DNA of 64,000 nucleotides from positions 2,480,001 through 2,544,000 of the forward strand of contig NZ_CP134223.1 in assembly GCF_031599675.1 (NCBI RefSeq). The letters run 5' to 3'. The notes under the pieces are model-generated. The model saw only the letters and a program-made list of their open reading frames with translations. It searched no databases and was not told the DNA's origin. Positions within the stretch are counted from its first letter, which is position 1. Every line of letters starts with the position of its first letter. Position numbers and translations under genes: made by a program. The stretch is from Paenibacillus pedocola (GTDB taxonomy: Bacteria > Bacillota > Bacilli > Paenibacillales > Paenibacillaceae). This document shows positions 56,795 through 64,000 of the stretch, piece by piece.

Positions 56795-57277
56795 ATGGCA
56801 CGAATAGCACAAACACCCGGCAAGCTAAAAGATTTGATAGATGCTGCGGAAGGTGTCTGGTTCGAGGTCTTTTATTCCGGGGACGGTAATAAAGCGATCA
56901 CGGTCGGAGGAAACGAATATCATCTTTTGCCGCTTAGGTTCAGTACGAGGGTGAAGGTGATATCTTATTTCAGGCATTACTGGGGGATTGCCATGAGCAA
57001 CAGGATGTTCTGCAATTTGCATACAATCAGGAGGAATAACAGGCTATACGTCATAGTAGGCGATCCTGGTATATTCACAACCATTCCCAGAAGAGTAAGG
57101 GTGACCAGCCGTACGGCAACCAGAATTAGAGTTACAGCTGTCCTATCCATGAGTGAGGATTACGATGAGGAAACTATGCTAGTTCAATACTTGATCGGCA
57201 AGTCCGGAACGGGGCTTCGCGTCCTGGACCGAAATAAGAAGGATGAGCGTTTTGCCAGATGCGGAATGTCAGGATAA
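56795..57277 (+). CDS. Unknown protein, tandem paralogue B
   Basis: 160 residues; GAGGGGGAGCGGCT precedes the ATG. It repeats the layout of gene A: VWFEVFYSGDGNKAITVGG, LLPLRFSTRVKVISYFRHYWGIAMS, NNRLYVIVGDPG, RVTSRTATRIRVTAVLSM. The two start 496 bases apart in the same direction, a tandem duplication that has diverged. The C-terminus adds DERFARCGMSG. No signal peptide is seen. Function unknown. Confidence 0.65.
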   Translation: MARIAQTPGKLKDLIDAAEGVWFEVFYSGDGNKAITVGGNEYHLLPLRFSTRVKVISYFRHYWGIAMSNRMFCNLHTIRRNNRLYVIVGDPGIFTTIPRRVRVTSRTATRIRVTAVLSMSEDYDEETMLVQYLIGKSGTGLRVLDRNKKDERFARCGMSG

Positions 57278-57346
57278 CATTCATATGAAAAAGAGAAGCA
57301 GAGTCAGCACGGGAATTCCGCTGATTCTGCTTCTTTTTGTAATCGT

Positions 57347-58186
57347 TCATTTGCCGCCCGCCACTGCAATCATCTGCTTGACCGGACGGGAGTCTCCGGT
57401 CAGGACTGCTTCGTCAGCATTCATCTGTGAGGAGCCGTCGCCGTCGAGGAAGATGCCCTCCCGTCCATTGCCTGGAACGGTTTGCAGCACAGCTGTACGG
57501 AACTCTTCAGCCGTACAGAGTGTTGGCGTGACGATCAGCCACAGCTTCCCGGTTTCGTCATAGACGAGTCCGGAGCGCATCCGCTGCTCGTCTGCGTAAG
57601 GTAGATGCTCGGCAGCGATGACAGCTGCCCACAGCCCGTCTTGCTGCAGGTTCATGCTGATGCCGCCCTGGGCCCAGTAATGGCTCCGGTCACTCACGGA
57701 CAGCTCATCGCCTGAGGAAACGGTCTGCACCGTCAGCCTGCCGGTAGCACCGTCCCAGACCAGTGTGCCGCGTGCGTACTTGGCATTGAACCAGCCGGAG
57801 CCATAAGCGCCCTTGGCGCCATTCACCGGGGCATCATTCATGACCGCCACCGACAGGAGATCGGTTCCATAGAAGAAGCCGCCGTTAATGCCGTAAGCGG
57901 GAACCCTGCGCAAATCAGAACCTGCGGCCCTTAGATTGACGTTTTCCGGAGCGACTGCCATCATATGCAGCTGAACCTGACCGGGGCTTACCGCTTCGAG
58001 ATACTCATAGTCATGCGGGAGGCCGCTGAAGGCCTCCCGCACTTGTTTCTCCGGCTTGTTCAGCAGAACTGCCGGTATCACGATCACCAGAACAAGCAGG
58101 ACGAGCAGGGCGAAGCTAAGCGGCCATCGCTTGCGCGTACAAATCCGCCGCAATTTACCGCTTCCGGCTTCAGTTTGCACCGACAT
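57347..58186 (-). CDS. Phosphodiester glycosidase (NAGPA-domain) protein
   Basis: 279 residues with an N-terminal anchor (LSFALLVLLVLVIVIPAVLL). The domain shows PAYGINGGFFYGTD, GAYGSGWFNAKYARGTLVWDG, MRSGLVYDETGKLWLIVT and the final GIFLDGDGSSQM, typical of NAGPA/PF09992 enzymes that cut sugars from phosphodiesters, acting here outside the cell. Its start overlaps the M42 gene end by 17 bases, so it is translationally coupled. Confidence 0.82.
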   Translation of the reverse strand: MSVQTEAGSGKLRRICTRKRWPLSFALLVLLVLVIVIPAVLLNKPEKQVREAFSGLPHDYEYLEAVSPGQVQLHMMAVAPENVNLRAAGSDLRRVPAYGINGGFFYGTDLLSVAVMNDAPVNGAKGAYGSGWFNAKYARGTLVWDGATGRLTVQTVSSGDELSVSDRSHYWAQGGISMNLQQDGLWAAVIAAEHLPYADEQRMRSGLVYDETGKLWLIVTPTLCTAEEFRTAVLQTVPGNGREGIFLDGDGSSQMNADEAVLTGDSRPVKQMIAVAGGK

Positions 58187-59213
58187 AGGCGGCGAGCAGC
58201 TTGGCCGTATTCAGTACGGCCTGCTTATGTGTGCGTTCCATGGAATGGGAGGCATGTACCCCCGGACCGATCAGTGCAGCACGGATGTTGTTGCCGCCGC
58301 GCAGCGCAGCGGAGGCATCTGAGCCGTACTGCGGATAGATGTCAACCGCAAAAGGAATCGCCAGGCTGTTCGCCAGATCGATCAAACGGCTGGTCATAGC
58401 ATAGTCATAAGGGCCGGAGGAATCCTTGGCGCAGATGGAAACATCCGTTTCCTTGCAGCTCAGGTCATCCCCCATGGCGCCCATGTCTACAGCTATGAAT
58501 TCGCTGATTTCGCCTGGAATCCATGCCGTACCGTGGCCGACCTCTTCGAAGTTGGAGATCAGGAGGGACAGATTGTGAAGCGGCTTCCAGCCTTCACGCT
58601 TGATGCTTTCCAGCAGGCCGAGCAGGGCGGCTACACTGGCTTTATCATCCAAATGGCGTGACTTTATAAAGCCGCTTGGTGTAATAACCGCGCGGGCGTC
58701 AAAGGAGATGAAATCACCGACTGCTATACCAAGCTTCAACACATCATCCTTGGTGGAGACAAGCTCGTCGATCCGGATTTCCATATTCTCCTCGGACCGT
58801 TTGAAGTCACGCGCATCAGCATAGACATGCACCGAGGGATGGCTGGTCAGAATGGTGCCGGTATAAGTCAGACCGCTGCGTGTATGAATGACGCAGTATT
58901 CATTTTCGATGCTGTTCATTGTAAATCCGCCGACAGAGGTCAGGCGCAGCGTACCGTTTGGCTTAATGGAGCGGACCATCGCACCCAGCGTGTCCACATG
59001 CGCACTAATGCCGATGGTGCGGGAGGGATCAAGCCCGGGCACGCTGAGAATGATGCCGCCTTTCTCGTTCCAGCTGAGCGGAACGTTCAGCGCAGCCGCT
59101 TCCTCGGCTACGAGCCGCATAACCTCAGCGGTGAAGCCGCTGGGGCTGGGGGTATCAAGCAGTTTTTTGAGAACGGATAGAATATAGTCTTCATTTGGCT
59201 GAATTGTAAGCAA
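58170..59213 (-). CDS. M42-family aminopeptidase
   Basis: 347 residues from a TTG with GGAGGG 7 bases upstream. Metal ligands are visible in ISAHVDTLGAMV, HLDDKASVAALLGLL, SNFEEVGHGTAW, VDMGAMG and GPGVHASHSMERTH. The family forms large dodecameric shells trimming peptides (FrvX/TET-like). Confidence 0.92.
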   Translation of the reverse strand: MLTIQPNEDYILSVLKKLLDTPSPSGFTAEVMRLVAEEAAALNVPLSWNEKGGIILSVPGLDPSRTIGISAHVDTLGAMVRSIKPNGTLRLTSVGGFTMNSIENEYCVIHTRSGLTYTGTILTSHPSVHVYADARDFKRSEENMEIRIDELVSTKDDVLKLGIAVGDFISFDARAVITPSGFIKSRHLDDKASVAALLGLLESIKREGWKPLHNLSLLISNFEEVGHGTAWIPGEISEFIAVDMGAMGDDLSCKETDVSICAKDSSGPYDYAMTSRLIDLANSLAIPFAVDIYPQYGSDASAALRGGNNIRAALIGPGVHASHSMERTHKQAVLNTAKLLAAYVGAN

Positions 59214-59257
59214 GATTAAGCCCTCCAGTTCATGATTTAGAATAGGTGGTAAAGTAC

Positions 59258-59584
59258 TTAGCGCTCCATGTTTGGCTCTTCAGCCAGCCTGCCATGCTGG
59301 GCATTAGGAGATAAGGGATCAAACGCGTTTCCCGCATCCCGCAGCTTGGACAGCTCTGCGTTCAGTACCTTAATTTGCTTCTGCAGCTTGTACTGGCGGA
59401 ATATACCGTAGGAACCGACGATGACCCCGCCGATGACGGCGCAGCCCAAAATAACAAGAATAAGCGGGAGCTCGATCTGATCGAAGCCGAAATTCACCTG
59501 AACCGGATCTACGTTGATCACTGCGAATACAGCTGTAAGCAACGCAAAGATTAAACCTAAAATTAGCGACCATTGCAGTTTCAT
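59258..59584 (-). CDS. LapA-domain membrane protein
   Basis: 108 residues from the ATG at 59584, with GGGAGG 6 bases upstream. Two helices (WSLILGLIFALLTAVFAVINVDPVQVNFGF and LPLILVILGCAVIGGVIVGSYG) and then a coiled coil (LQKQIKVLNAELSKL) match the LapA domain. In Gram-negatives it helps lipopolysaccharide assembly; in Firmicutes its role is unknown. Confidence 0.85.
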   Translation of the reverse strand: MKLQWSLILGLIFALLTAVFAVINVDPVQVNFGFDQIELPLILVILGCAVIGGVIVGSYGIFRQYKLQKQIKVLNAELSKLRDAGNAFDPLSPNAQHGRLAEEPNMER

Positions 59585-59671
59585 ATGATATCCTCCCACT
59601 TTGACAGTGTAACAGTATAAATCCCCTGCCCGCGAGGGGCAAGGGATTACCTCAATCCTAAGCTGTATATT

Positions 59672-61585
59672 TTATTTGGTCAACTGTTCCATCTGCTCGA
59701 TGACGCTCTCGAAGACACTCATTGCTTCGCGGATCGGTTCCGGAGAAGACATATCAACACCGGCTTTGGCCAGGATATTGATCGAATAATCACTGCCGCC
59801 GCTCTTCAGGAAGCCGAGGTAGCGGTCCACTGCCGGTTTGCCTTCCTCCAGAATCTGTTTGGAGAAGCTGGTTGCTGCGGAGAAGCCGGTAGCATATTTG
59901 TAAACATAGAAGCTGTTGTAGAAATGCGGGATCCGCGCCCACTCCATTTCGATATCCTTATCAACTACCATGTCCTTGCCGTAGTACTTCACATTAAGAT
60001 CATAATAGATGGCCGACAGATCCTGCGGAGTCAGCGACTCGCCGTCTTCGGCACGCTGGTGGATAATCTTTTCGAACTCGGCGAACATCGTCTGACGGAA
60101 TACCGTTGTACGGAACTGGTCAGCGTAGTAGGTCAACAGATACATTTTTTCTTTAGGATCGGTCGACTTGTTCAGCAGGTAATCCATCAACAGCGCTTCA
60201 TTCGTTGTAGAAGCTACTTCGGCGAGGAAAATCGTGTACTGAGCATCACGGTACTTAAGCGCGTTATCCGAATAGTACGAATGCAGGGCGTGACCCATTT
60301 CATGCGCCAGTGTAAACATGCTGTTCAAGTTGTTGTTATGGTTCAGCAGCACATACGGGTGGGTGCCGTAGGCTCCCCAGCTGTATGCTCCGGTGCGTTT
60401 GTTCTCATTCTCGTAGACATCGATCCAGCCCTTGTCGTAGCCTTCCTGCAGCACACTGAGGTAGTCTTCTCCAAGCGGTTTCAGACCTTCTTTGGTGATT
60501 TTCTTCGCTTCTTCAAAGGTAATATCCAGCTTATATTCATCCACCAGCGGAGCGAACAGGTCATACATATGTAGTTCATCAACGCCAAGCAGCTTCTGGC
60601 GCAGCTTCATGTAACGGTGCATCAACGGCAGGCTCTCGTGAATGGTGTCTATCAGGTTGGTGTAGACTTCCTTGGGAATATTATCGCCGTAGAGCGACAT
60701 TTCCAGCACGGACGGATACTTGCGGACCCGAGAGTAGAATACATTTTTGTTAACATTTGCGCTAAGAGTGGCGGCGATAGTGTTTTTTTGCTTGCCATAA
60801 GTCTCATAGACGGCTTTAAAAGCGTTCTTGCGCACTTCTCGGTCCGGACTCTCAAGGAACTGAATATAACTGCCGTGAGTCAATTCCACTTCCTTGCCTT
60901 CCTCATTTTTGATCTTGGGGAATTTGAGATCGGCGTTGTTCAGCATGCCAAAAATATTCTGCGGCGCCTGGGAGATGTTTCCTACCTGAGCGAGCAGCGC
61001 CTCCTCGGCTTTGGAGAGGACATGCGCCTTTTCACGCTTCATTTCTGTCAAGGTAAAGGTATAAGCGGAAAGGGCAGGGTCAGCGATGAACTGATCGAGC
61101 TTCTCCACAGGCAAAGCCAGAATTTCAGGAGTTACAAAAGAAAGAGCTTCACCAGCTTCGACACTCAGCTTTTTCGCTTTTTGCGTAAGCGCCTGATAGG
61201 TCGGTGCGGCGGTGTCCTCGTCCTGGCGCATATGTGCGTAAACATACAGGCGTTCAGTCAGCAGCGACAATTGGTCATCCAGCTCAAAGCAAGCTTTAAG
61301 CTCTTCCGGTGTATCCAGTTTGCCCTGGAAAGCGGCGGCTTTTTTAATCAGCTCTTTGACTTCGCTGTATTCAGAATCCCATTCCGCCTGCGATGCAAAC
61401 ATATCTTCAAGCTTCCAGCGGTTTTCGGCGGGCACTTCACTTCTCTTCAATAACTGTTCCATAGAAATCCTCCTTAAATGATGAGATGTAGCAGGCATAT
61501 TATTCTGTGCTGCAGCGCTTGCGAAATCACCCGGAAGCAGGCACAGCGCTAATAGAAGCGATAGAGATTTGACGGTAAAGGACAT
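59672..61585 (-). CDS. pepF: Oligoendopeptidase F with two start sites
   Basis: 637 residues from the ATG at 61585, or 596 from the ATG at 61462. The M3 zinc site is TLAHEMGHALHSYYS, with the later Glu in FLAEVASTTNEALLM. The short form is the normal PepF length and has AAGGAGG 6 bases upstream (61475-61469). The long form has AGGAGG 8 bases upstream (61599-61594) and adds MSFTVKSLSLLLALCLLPG, then DFASAAAQ, a textbook signal peptide. So both a cytosolic and an exported form could be made. The fused part between cleavage site and Met42 is short. Confidence 0.93.
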   Translation of the reverse strand: MSFTVKSLSLLLALCLLPGDFASAAAQNNMPATSHHLRRISMEQLLKRSEVPAENRWKLEDMFASQAEWDSEYSEVKELIKKAAAFQGKLDTPEELKACFELDDQLSLLTERLYVYAHMRQDEDTAAPTYQALTQKAKKLSVEAGEALSFVTPEILALPVEKLDQFIADPALSAYTFTLTEMKREKAHVLSKAEEALLAQVGNISQAPQNIFGMLNNADLKFPKIKNEEGKEVELTHGSYIQFLESPDREVRKNAFKAVYETYGKQKNTIAATLSANVNKNVFYSRVRKYPSVLEMSLYGDNIPKEVYTNLIDTIHESLPLMHRYMKLRQKLLGVDELHMYDLFAPLVDEYKLDITFEEAKKITKEGLKPLGEDYLSVLQEGYDKGWIDVYENENKRTGAYSWGAYGTHPYVLLNHNNNLNSMFTLAHEMGHALHSYYSDNALKYRDAQYTIFLAEVASTTNEALLMDYLLNKSTDPKEKMYLLTYYADQFRTTVFRQTMFAEFEKIIHQRAEDGESLTPQDLSAIYYDLNVKYYGKDMVVDKDIEMEWARIPHFYNSFYVYKYATGFSAATSFSKQILEEGKPAVDRYLGFLKSGGSDYSINILAKAGVDMSSPEPIREAMSVFESVIEQMEQLTK

Positions 61586-61659
61586 GACCTGCGCCTCCTG
61601 GATCGTAAAGTCGGCTTAGTATGCCCTGCCAAATTCTGATGTATGAGCTTCTTAGAGAG

Positions 61660-61830
61660 TTATGCCAGCAAGCTATAAATAATGAAGATAAAAGCTAGAG
61701 CAATCAGAATTACAGCGGTTAGCGCCATGCCGCGCTTAAGGCGCGGCGGCACTTTTTCCTTGCCCATAATGAGCACGGCACCAAGACAGAGGACTACTAT
61801 AACGAATATGACCAGACTCTCGTTATCCAT
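61660..61830 (-). CDS. Small membrane protein, unknown
   Basis: 56 residues: MDNESLVIFVIVVLCLGAVL, then IMGKEKVPPRLKRGMALTAV and ILIALAFIFIIYSLLA. Two helices joined by a basic loop. It begins 6 bases after the end of the next gene upstream, so the two are likely co-transcribed; an AGAGGGG lies close to the ATG. Not recognised. Confidence 0.65.
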   Translation of the reverse strand: MDNESLVIFVIVVLCLGAVLIMGKEKVPPRLKRGMALTAVILIALAFIFIIYSLLA

Positions 61831-61836
61831 GCCCCT

Positions 61837-62070
61837 CTATACCTGCTTGAAAGCTGCAATGATATTCTTGTATTCTTCTTCGTTATCTTTATAGGATTCT
61901 TTGTTAAACCGGTTATTGACCCATTGCATCATGGCCGGCCGGCTCATAAAAGTATGCGTTTCTTCTCCCCATTGATCGGAAATTTCCCGGAGGATAATGT
62001 AGCGACCCTGAACCTCAACGGTCATCATATTCCATTTGTCTGTTTTGTATATTTCATGTTTTTTGATCAT
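61837..62070 (-). CDS. Small soluble protein, unknown
   Basis: 77 residues from the ATG at 62070, with AGGGTGG 8 bases upstream. Sequence features include TVEVQGRYIILREISDQWGEETHTFMSRPAMMQW in two halves and a charged helix ESYKDNEEEYKNII. No motif is recognised. It leads the small-membrane-protein gene. Confidence 0.6.
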   Translation of the reverse strand: MIKKHEIYKTDKWNMMTVEVQGRYIILREISDQWGEETHTFMSRPAMMQWVNNRFNKESYKDNEEEYKNIIAAFKQV

Positions 62071-62168
62071 TGTCATTACCACCCTGGCGATTTTTGGCTT
62101 TTGGGTCAATGATAACGCACCGGGTAAGTGAAAAGCAAATTAAATCATTAATAAAGGGAAATGATGGA

Positions 62169-62197
62169 TTGCTTTGCAGTATTAGCTGGAGTATAAT
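62169..62197 (+). promoter_or_regulatory. Promoter of the cold-shock gene
   Basis: TTGCTT (62169-62174), 17 bases, TATAAT (62192-62197). A perfect palindrome CGCCATATATGGCG (62207-62220) comes at the 5' end of the transcript and could form a capping hairpin. Confidence 0.75.
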
Positions 62198-62242
62198 GTA
62201 AGCATACGCCATATATGGCGGTATTTTTAGGAGGTTGTTCAT

Positions 62243-62440
62243 TTGAAAGGTACAGTAAAATGGTTTAACGCAGAAAAAGGTTATGGTTTCCTTCAAGTAG
62301 AAGGCGGCGAAGACGTATTCGTTCACTTCTCAGCTATTCAGGGCGACGGATTCAAGACTTTGGATGAAGGCCAAGCGGTTGAATTCGATATCACTGACGG
62401 TAACCGCGGTCCACAAGCAGCTAACGTAGTTAAATTATAA
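62243..62440 (+). CDS. Cold-shock protein, CspA/CspB type
   Basis: 65 residues from a TTG with AGGAGG 8 bases upstream. RNP1 is KGYGFLQV and RNP2 VFVHFSAI. An RNA chaperone that binds single-stranded nucleic acid. Confidence 0.96.
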   Translation: MKGTVKWFNAEKGYGFLQVEGGEDVFVHFSAIQGDGFKTLDEGQAVEFDITDGNRGPQAANVVKL

Positions 62441-62531
62441 GAAACGGCTGGACAGATTATCTGTCAGCTGCAATATATATTTGATTTATGGCAGGCACTT
62501 GCAAGAGTGGTAACCAACAATTTACAGAGCA

Positions 62532-62560
62532 CACAGTTCTTTCGGGAACTGTGTTTTTTT
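62532..62560 (+). terminator. Terminator of the cold-shock gene
   Basis: CACAGTTC and GAACTGTG arms, TTTCGG loop, seven T. Confidence 0.93.
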
Positions 62561-62566
62561 ATGCTT

Positions 62567-62611
62567 AATAAGACCTGCGCCACCCTGTAAGGGCAGTGCA
62601 GGTCTTATTTT
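62567..62611. terminator. Bidirectional terminator
   Basis: AATAAGACCTGC and GCAGGTCTTATT arms around a 20-base loop; it faces the convergent MFS gene. Confidence 0.8.
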
Positions 62612-62623
62612 GCTTGCTATGAA

Positions 62624-63889
62624 TTAGAGGGAAGGCTTCTCTGCAGGACCCGCTTCCTGGAGTGTCTTTTTCTTGAAATAACGGCTTGAAGATCCGCCGA
62701 TATCCATCAGATGCTTAGCGAGAAAACCGATGAATGCGAGTACCGAAAAGCCCATAGCGACCAGATAGAAGACGCTCCGTCCGGAATCCTCATAGATAAG
62801 CCCTCCGAAGGTGCCGCTTAGCAGACCTGATACACTGGACCATACTACCGTGAAAATCGCCAGACCGGTCGCGCGGAGATGGTCGGGAATAATACGTGTA
62901 ATATACCTGACAGCTGTTACATAAAAAATGCCAAACGAAATGCTGTGCATGGCCTGGATTGCAATAATGGCGCCGGGCACATCCGCAAGCGACATGAAGA
63001 GAAAGCGCAGACCATACATCAGACTGGCAAAAGCGAGCAGAGGAAGCTCCTTGAACCGTTCCCCGTATTTGCTAAGCAGGAAGAAGATTGGAATCTCGCT
63101 TAGTGCAGAAGCAAGCAGCGCCCAGCCGATAACCTCATCGCCGGCATTCATGCTCTTCAGACTAAGCGTAAGAAAGGCTTCATTCATCCGGTGGCCAAGT
63201 GCCAGCACAAAGACGCAGCTAAAGAACCACAGGACTTCTTTTTGCAGCAGAATTTCTTTAAGCCCGCCGCCCTTTGCGCTTATTTTGGCAGAACCCTTAC
63301 TGTTGTCCGGTGCACCTTCGGTCCGCTTCACATCCTTCAGTCCGAGGGTGATGAAAAGTGCAGCTACTACGATTACAATACACACACCGATACTGTAAGA
63401 AGAGCCGAGTGCTCTCAGTACATATCCGATCGTAAGCGCAAAAAAGGAATATCCCAGCGAGCCAAACACACGAATCGCAATAAAGTTCCGCCCATGACGC
63501 TGTGCGATTTTGATGGCCATCGTGTCTGCGAGAGGAAAAACAGGGTAATAGAAGAAGTAGAAAAGGGTTAAAATAAGCATGACCATCCCAAAGTCCGTGG
63601 CTTTGGCCAGCATTATAGCGGTAACAAGCTGACCTGCAAGCAGAATAGCCATAATCTTTTTGATGGTTCCCAGCCGGTCGCTCATCATGCTCCAGAACAG
63701 ATTGGACAGGATTGAGATCAGGGGTCCAAGGGAATACAAGAGGCCTACCTGAGGACTGCTAAAGCCGAGGTGGGTATAAAATAACGGGAAATAAGAAACT
63801 ACCAGCACACTGGTGCCATAGAGCGTAAACATAAAGGAACGCAGCCAGTTTTGATCGCTATACTGCCCGCCGGTCCGTCCGGATTCCAT
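62624..63889 (-). CDS. MFS transporter, HcaT/LacY-like group
   Basis: 421 residues from the ATG at 63889 with AAGGAG 9 bases upstream; the ORF is open for 14 more codons without support. Twelve helices, with YFPLFYTHLGFSSPQVGLLY and then SNLFWSMMSDRLGTIKKI as the first-loop signature, as in the MFS_1-like (HcaT/YwbF) group. The substrate is unknown. Its promoter lies near the end of the window. Confidence 0.82.
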   Translation of the reverse strand: MESGRTGGQYSDQNWLRSFMFTLYGTSVLVVSYFPLFYTHLGFSSPQVGLLYSLGPLISILSNLFWSMMSDRLGTIKKIMAILLAGQLVTAIMLAKATDFGMVMLILTLFYFFYYPVFPLADTMAIKIAQRHGRNFIAIRVFGSLGYSFFALTIGYVLRALGSSYSIGVCIVIVVAALFITLGLKDVKRTEGAPDNSKGSAKISAKGGGLKEILLQKEVLWFFSCVFVLALGHRMNEAFLTLSLKSMNAGDEVIGWALLASALSEIPIFFLLSKYGERFKELPLLAFASLMYGLRFLFMSLADVPGAIIAIQAMHSISFGIFYVTAVRYITRIIPDHLRATGLAIFTVVWSSVSGLLSGTFGGLIYEDSGRSVFYLVAMGFSVLAFIGFLAKHLMDIGGSSSRYFKKKTLQEAGPAEKPSL

Positions 63890-64000
63890 GAAATTGCACT
63901 CCTTAAGGTTCAAATACGAGTAGTATAGCATAAAGGAAAGTCGCGATGTTTGTTAAAAGCTTGTTAAAATTGTCTATTTCTGAATCTTTCAACGTTTTGC

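Noticed and set aside
60617..61453. 278-residue ORF opposite pepF
   Set aside because: Complete overlap with the M3 peptidase in antisense; no motif or ribosome site.
61682..61894. 70-residue plus-strand ORF
   Set aside because: Antisense to the 56-residue membrane protein, which has the better composition and coupling to its upstream gene.

Overview
The window is a chromosomal stretch of a low-to-mid GC endospore-forming Firmicute. The best guess is Paenibacillus. Supporting traits are strong AGGAGG-type ribosome binding sites with frequent TTG starts, a YjcZ-type small sporulation protein, PRD/RAT antitermination, Zur, Fur and sigma-D-like sites, and the coproporphyrin-type heme cluster hemE-hemH-hemY. 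I see no phage, IS element, integron or CRISPR array. Most of the window is ordinary core genome, with some unusual regulatory structure.

Layout. 0-5 kb: a RhaT-like transporter, a chemotaxis receptor with a sigma-D-like promoter, and an AraC regulator. 4.8-9.5 kb: a beta-glucoside system (BglG/LicT-type antiterminator, PTS EIIBCA, GH1 phospho-glucosidase) with two RAT/terminator switches. 9.6-11.3 kb: a divergent histidyl-tRNA synthetase on the minus strand. Its leader encodes a 20-residue peptide with three consecutive His codons, followed by mutually exclusive hairpins and an intrinsic terminator. 11.3-20.7 kb: HD hydrolase, DbpA helicase, M20 peptidase with a low-complexity insert, an ABC exporter behind a Fur-box-like palindrome, YjcZ peptide, a CynX-like MFS, a methyltransferase and a LysE/Lrp pair. 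20.9-25.3 kb: tRNA-Leu(CAG), a six-PAS hybrid kinase and small membrane proteins.

25.3-33.2 kb is a zinc-starvation island. It holds two COG0523 GTPases, a permease pair, zinc-independent paralogues of ribosomal proteins L33 and S14, and ZnuCBA, with four Zur-box-like palindromes. One box sits between divergent operons and one fills the spacer of the znu promoter.

33.3-45.2 kb holds housekeeping and small unknown genes: methyltransferases, a tandem-HTH protein, a Dabb protein, a HepT-like protein, a SufR-like regulator, YtxH, glutamate racemase, a LysM-M14 peptidase, a cysteine-free HesB-like protein, YuzB, an aldo/keto reductase, RlmL and an MFS pump. 45.4-48.9 kb is hemEHY. 49-59.6 kb holds CapA, GDPD, FAH, DUF92, TetR, ABC-F, TPR, a tandem pair of paralogues of unknown role, a phosphodiester glycosidase, an M42 peptidase and LapA. 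59.7-64 kb holds PepF with two good start sites (one adding a signal peptide), small proteins, a cold-shock protein and an MFS transporter.

The strongest candidates for something new are the His-codon leader attenuator in front of the unusual HisRS, and the two-start PepF. All function calls come from reading motifs by eye; no database search or folding program was run.
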